Source of the DNA: Alicyclobacillus sp. SO9
GTDB lineage: Bacteria > Bacillota > Bacilli > Alicyclobacillales > Alicyclobacillaceae
Direction: 5' to 3'
Assembly (NCBI RefSeq): GCF_016406125.1
Contig: NZ_CP066339.1
Location: 1,302,001 to 1,366,000 of the forward strand
Length of the DNA: 64,000 bases
Shown here: positions 62,102 through 64,000 of the stretch, piece by piece
Layout of the letters: each line of letters opens with the position of its first letter
Numbering within the stretch: the first letter of the stretch is position 1
Notes under the pieces: model-generated
What the model was told of the DNA's origin: nothing
The model's database searches: none
What the model saw: only the letters and a program-made list of their open reading frames with translations
Made by a program: the position numbers and the translations under genes

Positions 62102-62635
62102 ATGTCAAATACGTTGTACTGGGGCAATGTCAAACACAGAGGGATGACTTTTACATTGGTACGTCACAAGGAAGCATTGTGCTTCGTTGGCCTGCCCAAT
62201 CAGTCACATGACTCAATCGTCAAATGGACTCAATCTCATTTTCCTCATCATGATTTGGTTCATGTTGATGGAGAAATAGGCCAGCTCGCTGTCCAGTTGA
62301 AAACCTATTTGGATGGGGAAGTGGACCACCTTGACGGTCCGCTCGAACTGCACGGAACGCAGTTTCAGCAAGCTGTATGGGATGCACTTTGTGCTGTCCC
62401 GTTTGGCGAAACGCGGACGTATTCTCAGATTGCCGAAAACCTTCGCAAACCATCGGCGGTTCGTGCAGTCGGTGCTGCTATTGGTGCAAATCCACTTCCG
62501 ATTTTTGTACCGTGTCATCGTGTGATTGGAAAGGATGGGAAGCTAACAGGATATCGAGGGGGGATAGAGTTGAAAGCGTCGTTACTGCTGTTGGAAGCCC
62601 GAAGGAAAAAGATGATGTCATGTCACATGAACTGA
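62102..62635 (+). CDS. ogt: Methylated-DNA--protein-cysteine methyltransferase
   Basis: This 177-aa suicide repair protein has the acceptor-cysteine motif IFVPCHRVIG and the helix-turn-helix segment GTQFQQAVWDALCAVPFGETRTYSQIA. RAVGAAIGANPLP and TGYRGGIELK complete the family pattern. It removes alkyl groups from O6-guanine. ATG 62102 has GGAGAG eight bases upstream. It is divergent from alkA with about 255 bp between starts. Confidence 0.93.
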   Translation: MSNTLYWGNVKHRGMTFTLVRHKEALCFVGLPNQSHDSIVKWTQSHFPHHDLVHVDGEIGQLAVQLKTYLDGEVDHLDGPLELHGTQFQQAVWDALCAVPFGETRTYSQIAENLRKPSAVRAVGAAIGANPLPIFVPCHRVIGKDGKLTGYRGGIELKASLLLLEARRKKMMSCHMN

Positions 62636-62711
62636 GGCCGTATCGTCTACATAATGGCAGGGAATAATGTGTAACTCGCCACGAACCGACTGAATTCTGG
62701 GGGACATCCTT

Positions 62712-64000
62712 ATGCGTTGGATGAAGAAAACTATAGCAGGAAGCGGAACTATCATCCTTTCGCTATTCGCAGTCACTGCCTGTGCTAATACTTCTGGCAG
62801 CTCCCATTCAACTTCAAATAGTGGTGGCTCACATAACGAGACTTCTTCGATAGGCAGTAATACAATAAGTGAGAACTCATCTGGCAAAGGCACGAAAGCA
62901 GAGTCCAAAACGTTTGTGCTCCATTTAGATTCGGAGGCTAAGTCTGGGAAGACAGACAATTCACTTTATACAGCAGGGAACTCAAGCATCACACAGGTCA
63001 AACAGAGGTGGGGAAGTCCTGATAAACAGGGGGTTGCGGGTCAAGGAACCTACGCAACGTATAAGTCAGAAAAGGCTTCTTTTGGGTTTAATCAGGACGG
63101 CACTATCTTTGATGTCCGCTCTTACAGCAAGCAAGTGCAAAGCCTAACACTCTCCGACGTACGAGCAGTACTTGGGAACCCAAAAGAAACAACTAAACCT
63201 ACAGCGAGTCAAATTAATGAGATTTATCAGGTGAACAACACTTTCCAGCTTGAATTCATCATTAACACGGGAACAGATGCCGTTAATCACATTTCCGTGT
63301 TCGATGCGAGCGCCGTCCATTCACCGGGGACACAGCCCACATCACCGCATGGGTCGAACATCGCGATTCGAGGGGTGATTGAAGGATTTTATGGGAAGCC
63401 CTGGAGTAACAAAGAGCGCATAAATATGTTTTCGTTCATGCAAAAAGAGAATCTAAACACCTATGTCTATGCTCCAAAGGGTGATCCATATCAACGTGTA
63501 GATTGGCGAGAGCCCTACCCCTCTGTGAAACTTCAGCAAATGAAGGCGCTTGTGGCCCAGGCCAAACAAGACGGTGTTCAATTCGTTTACTCCATCTCAC
63601 CGGGAATGACCGGCTACTCAACAAAGGATATTCAAAAATCAATTACCTACAGTTCTGCTTCAGACAGAAAAGCATTAGAAGCCAAGATTCATCAACTTCA
63701 ATCAATTGGTGTCAACACGTTTATGTTGTCGTTTGATGATATTGAGAAAACCTTAAAGCCTGCTGATAAGAAGGTTTACGGTACGGACTATGCAAAAGCA
63801 CAAATGCAGTTGGCCAATCAGGTCCTAGCGTATGAAAAAGCAAGAGACCCCAACTTTAGGCTTTGGTTTGTTCCAACGTTTTACTATGGTATGACTGACG
63901 GCCCGTATTGGCAAACGCTTCGGTCCACCTTAAACCACAGCATTAAGGTCATTTGGACCGGAAAATGGGTTTTAAACAAGAGCATCAACAGTTCACAGGC
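62712..64000 (+). CDS. GH84 beta-N-acetylglucosaminidase lipoprotein, 5' part
   Basis: The frame is open from ATG 62712 to the right edge (429 codons), so the C-terminus lies outside. It shows a lipoprotein signal (MRWMKKTIAGSGTII, lipobox VTAC), a Ser/Asn-rich linker and a small domain of about 100 residues resembling DUF4309 (QRWGSPDKQG, VRAVLGNPKE). From about residue 220 it is a GH84 catalytic domain with RGVIEGFYGKPWS and the catalytic Asp pair D342-D343 in MLSFDDIE. It should hydrolyse N-acetylglucosaminides outside the cell. GGGGG precedes the start by 9 bases. Confidence 0.88.
   Translation, partial: MRWMKKTIAGSGTIILSLFAVTACANTSGSSHSTSNSGGSHNETSSIGSNTISENSSGKGTKAESKTFVLHLDSEAKSGKTDNSLYTAGNSSITQVKQRWGSPDKQGVAGQGTYATYKSEKASFGFNQDGTIFDVRSYSKQVQSLTLSDVRAVLGNPKETTKPTASQINEIYQVNNTFQLEFIINTGTDAVNHISVFDASAVHSPGTQPTSPHGSNIAIRGVIEGFYGKPWSNKERINMFSFMQKENLNTYVYAPKGDPYQRVDWREPYPSVKLQQMKALVAQAKQDGVQFVYSISPGMTGYSTKDIQKSITYSSASDRKALEAKIHQLQSIGVNTFMLSFDDIEKTLKPADKKVYGTDYAKAQMQLANQVLAYEKARDPNFRLWFVPTFYYGMTDGPYWQTLRSTLNHSIKVIWTGKWVLNKSINSSQ

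Noticed and set aside
1-64000. tRNA, rRNA, CRISPR arrays and classic riboswitches
   Set aside because: None was seen on reading the window. A covariance-model scan would be needed to exclude small structured RNAs.

Overview
The window looks like a chromosomal segment of a low-to-mid GC Bacillota, most likely a spore-former of the Alicyclobacillaceae type. That placement is inference. It rests on strong AAGGAGG ribosome binding sites, frequent TTG and GTG starts, lipoprotein signal peptides, an ArsR-type rather than MerR-type regulator on a mer operon, a RPH-type rifampin phosphotransferase, and Gram-positive cell-wall style C-termini. No rRNA, tRNA or CRISPR array was seen.

Layout. 1-2922 is the 3' end of a large GLUG/cadherin-like surface protein, whose paralog (1794 aa, with five exact-period 324-nt Ig repeats) lies at 52432-57816. 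Both end in the same C-terminal module with a KPVTG sorting-like signal. 3163-5126 is an IS1182-like element with 19-bp inverted repeats and a transposase broken by one in-frame TGA. 5269-8754 holds small metabolic and redox genes (zinc ribbon, TlpA-like lipoprotein, truncated acetyltransferase, epimerase, methyltransferase). 8847-12046 (minus) is a mercury operon: ArsR/CmtR-like sensor, thioredoxin-like lipoprotein, CcdA-like membrane protein, MerA.

12168-19066 is a mobile-element pile-up. A 60-codon ORF appears to be split by two group II introns only 12 nt apart. The first intron is itself interrupted by an IS110 element, and the second encodes a decayed maturase. Both 5' boundaries are supported by exon-binding-site matches, and joining the three exon pieces keeps one frame open to a stop.

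19193-28289 contains secreted proteins, an AraC regulator divergent from an SDR, a b-type-heme-like membrane protein, an ECF sigma operon, an unusual ANT(6)-VOC fusion and a YjbR protein. 28503-36237 is a compact catabolic unit. A GntR/FCD regulator is divergent from CaiB CoA-transferase, HMG-CoA-lyase-like, carbamoylsarcosine-amidase-like and HyuA/HyuB genes, and each promoter region carries an ATTGTATACAAT palindrome. The unit ends in a strong terminator. The combination suggests ring opening of a cyclic amide, imide or hydantoin, then amide hydrolysis, CoA activation and C-C cleavage.

36437-52431 holds recQ, two MerR regulators with recognisable 19-bp-spacer promoters (one truncated and overlapping a cryptic zinc-ribbon frame), a NarL-type two-component system next to a CcdC-like gene, an MFS exporter with an ArsR-type regulator, a second-copy-like sliding clamp (dnaN), a MocR regulator with a thioredoxin-like neighbour, and a decayed duplicate of the kinase-ccdC region. 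58022-64000 holds rifampin phosphotransferase, the alkylation-repair pair alkA/ogt, and the start of a GH84 lipoprotein that runs off the right edge.
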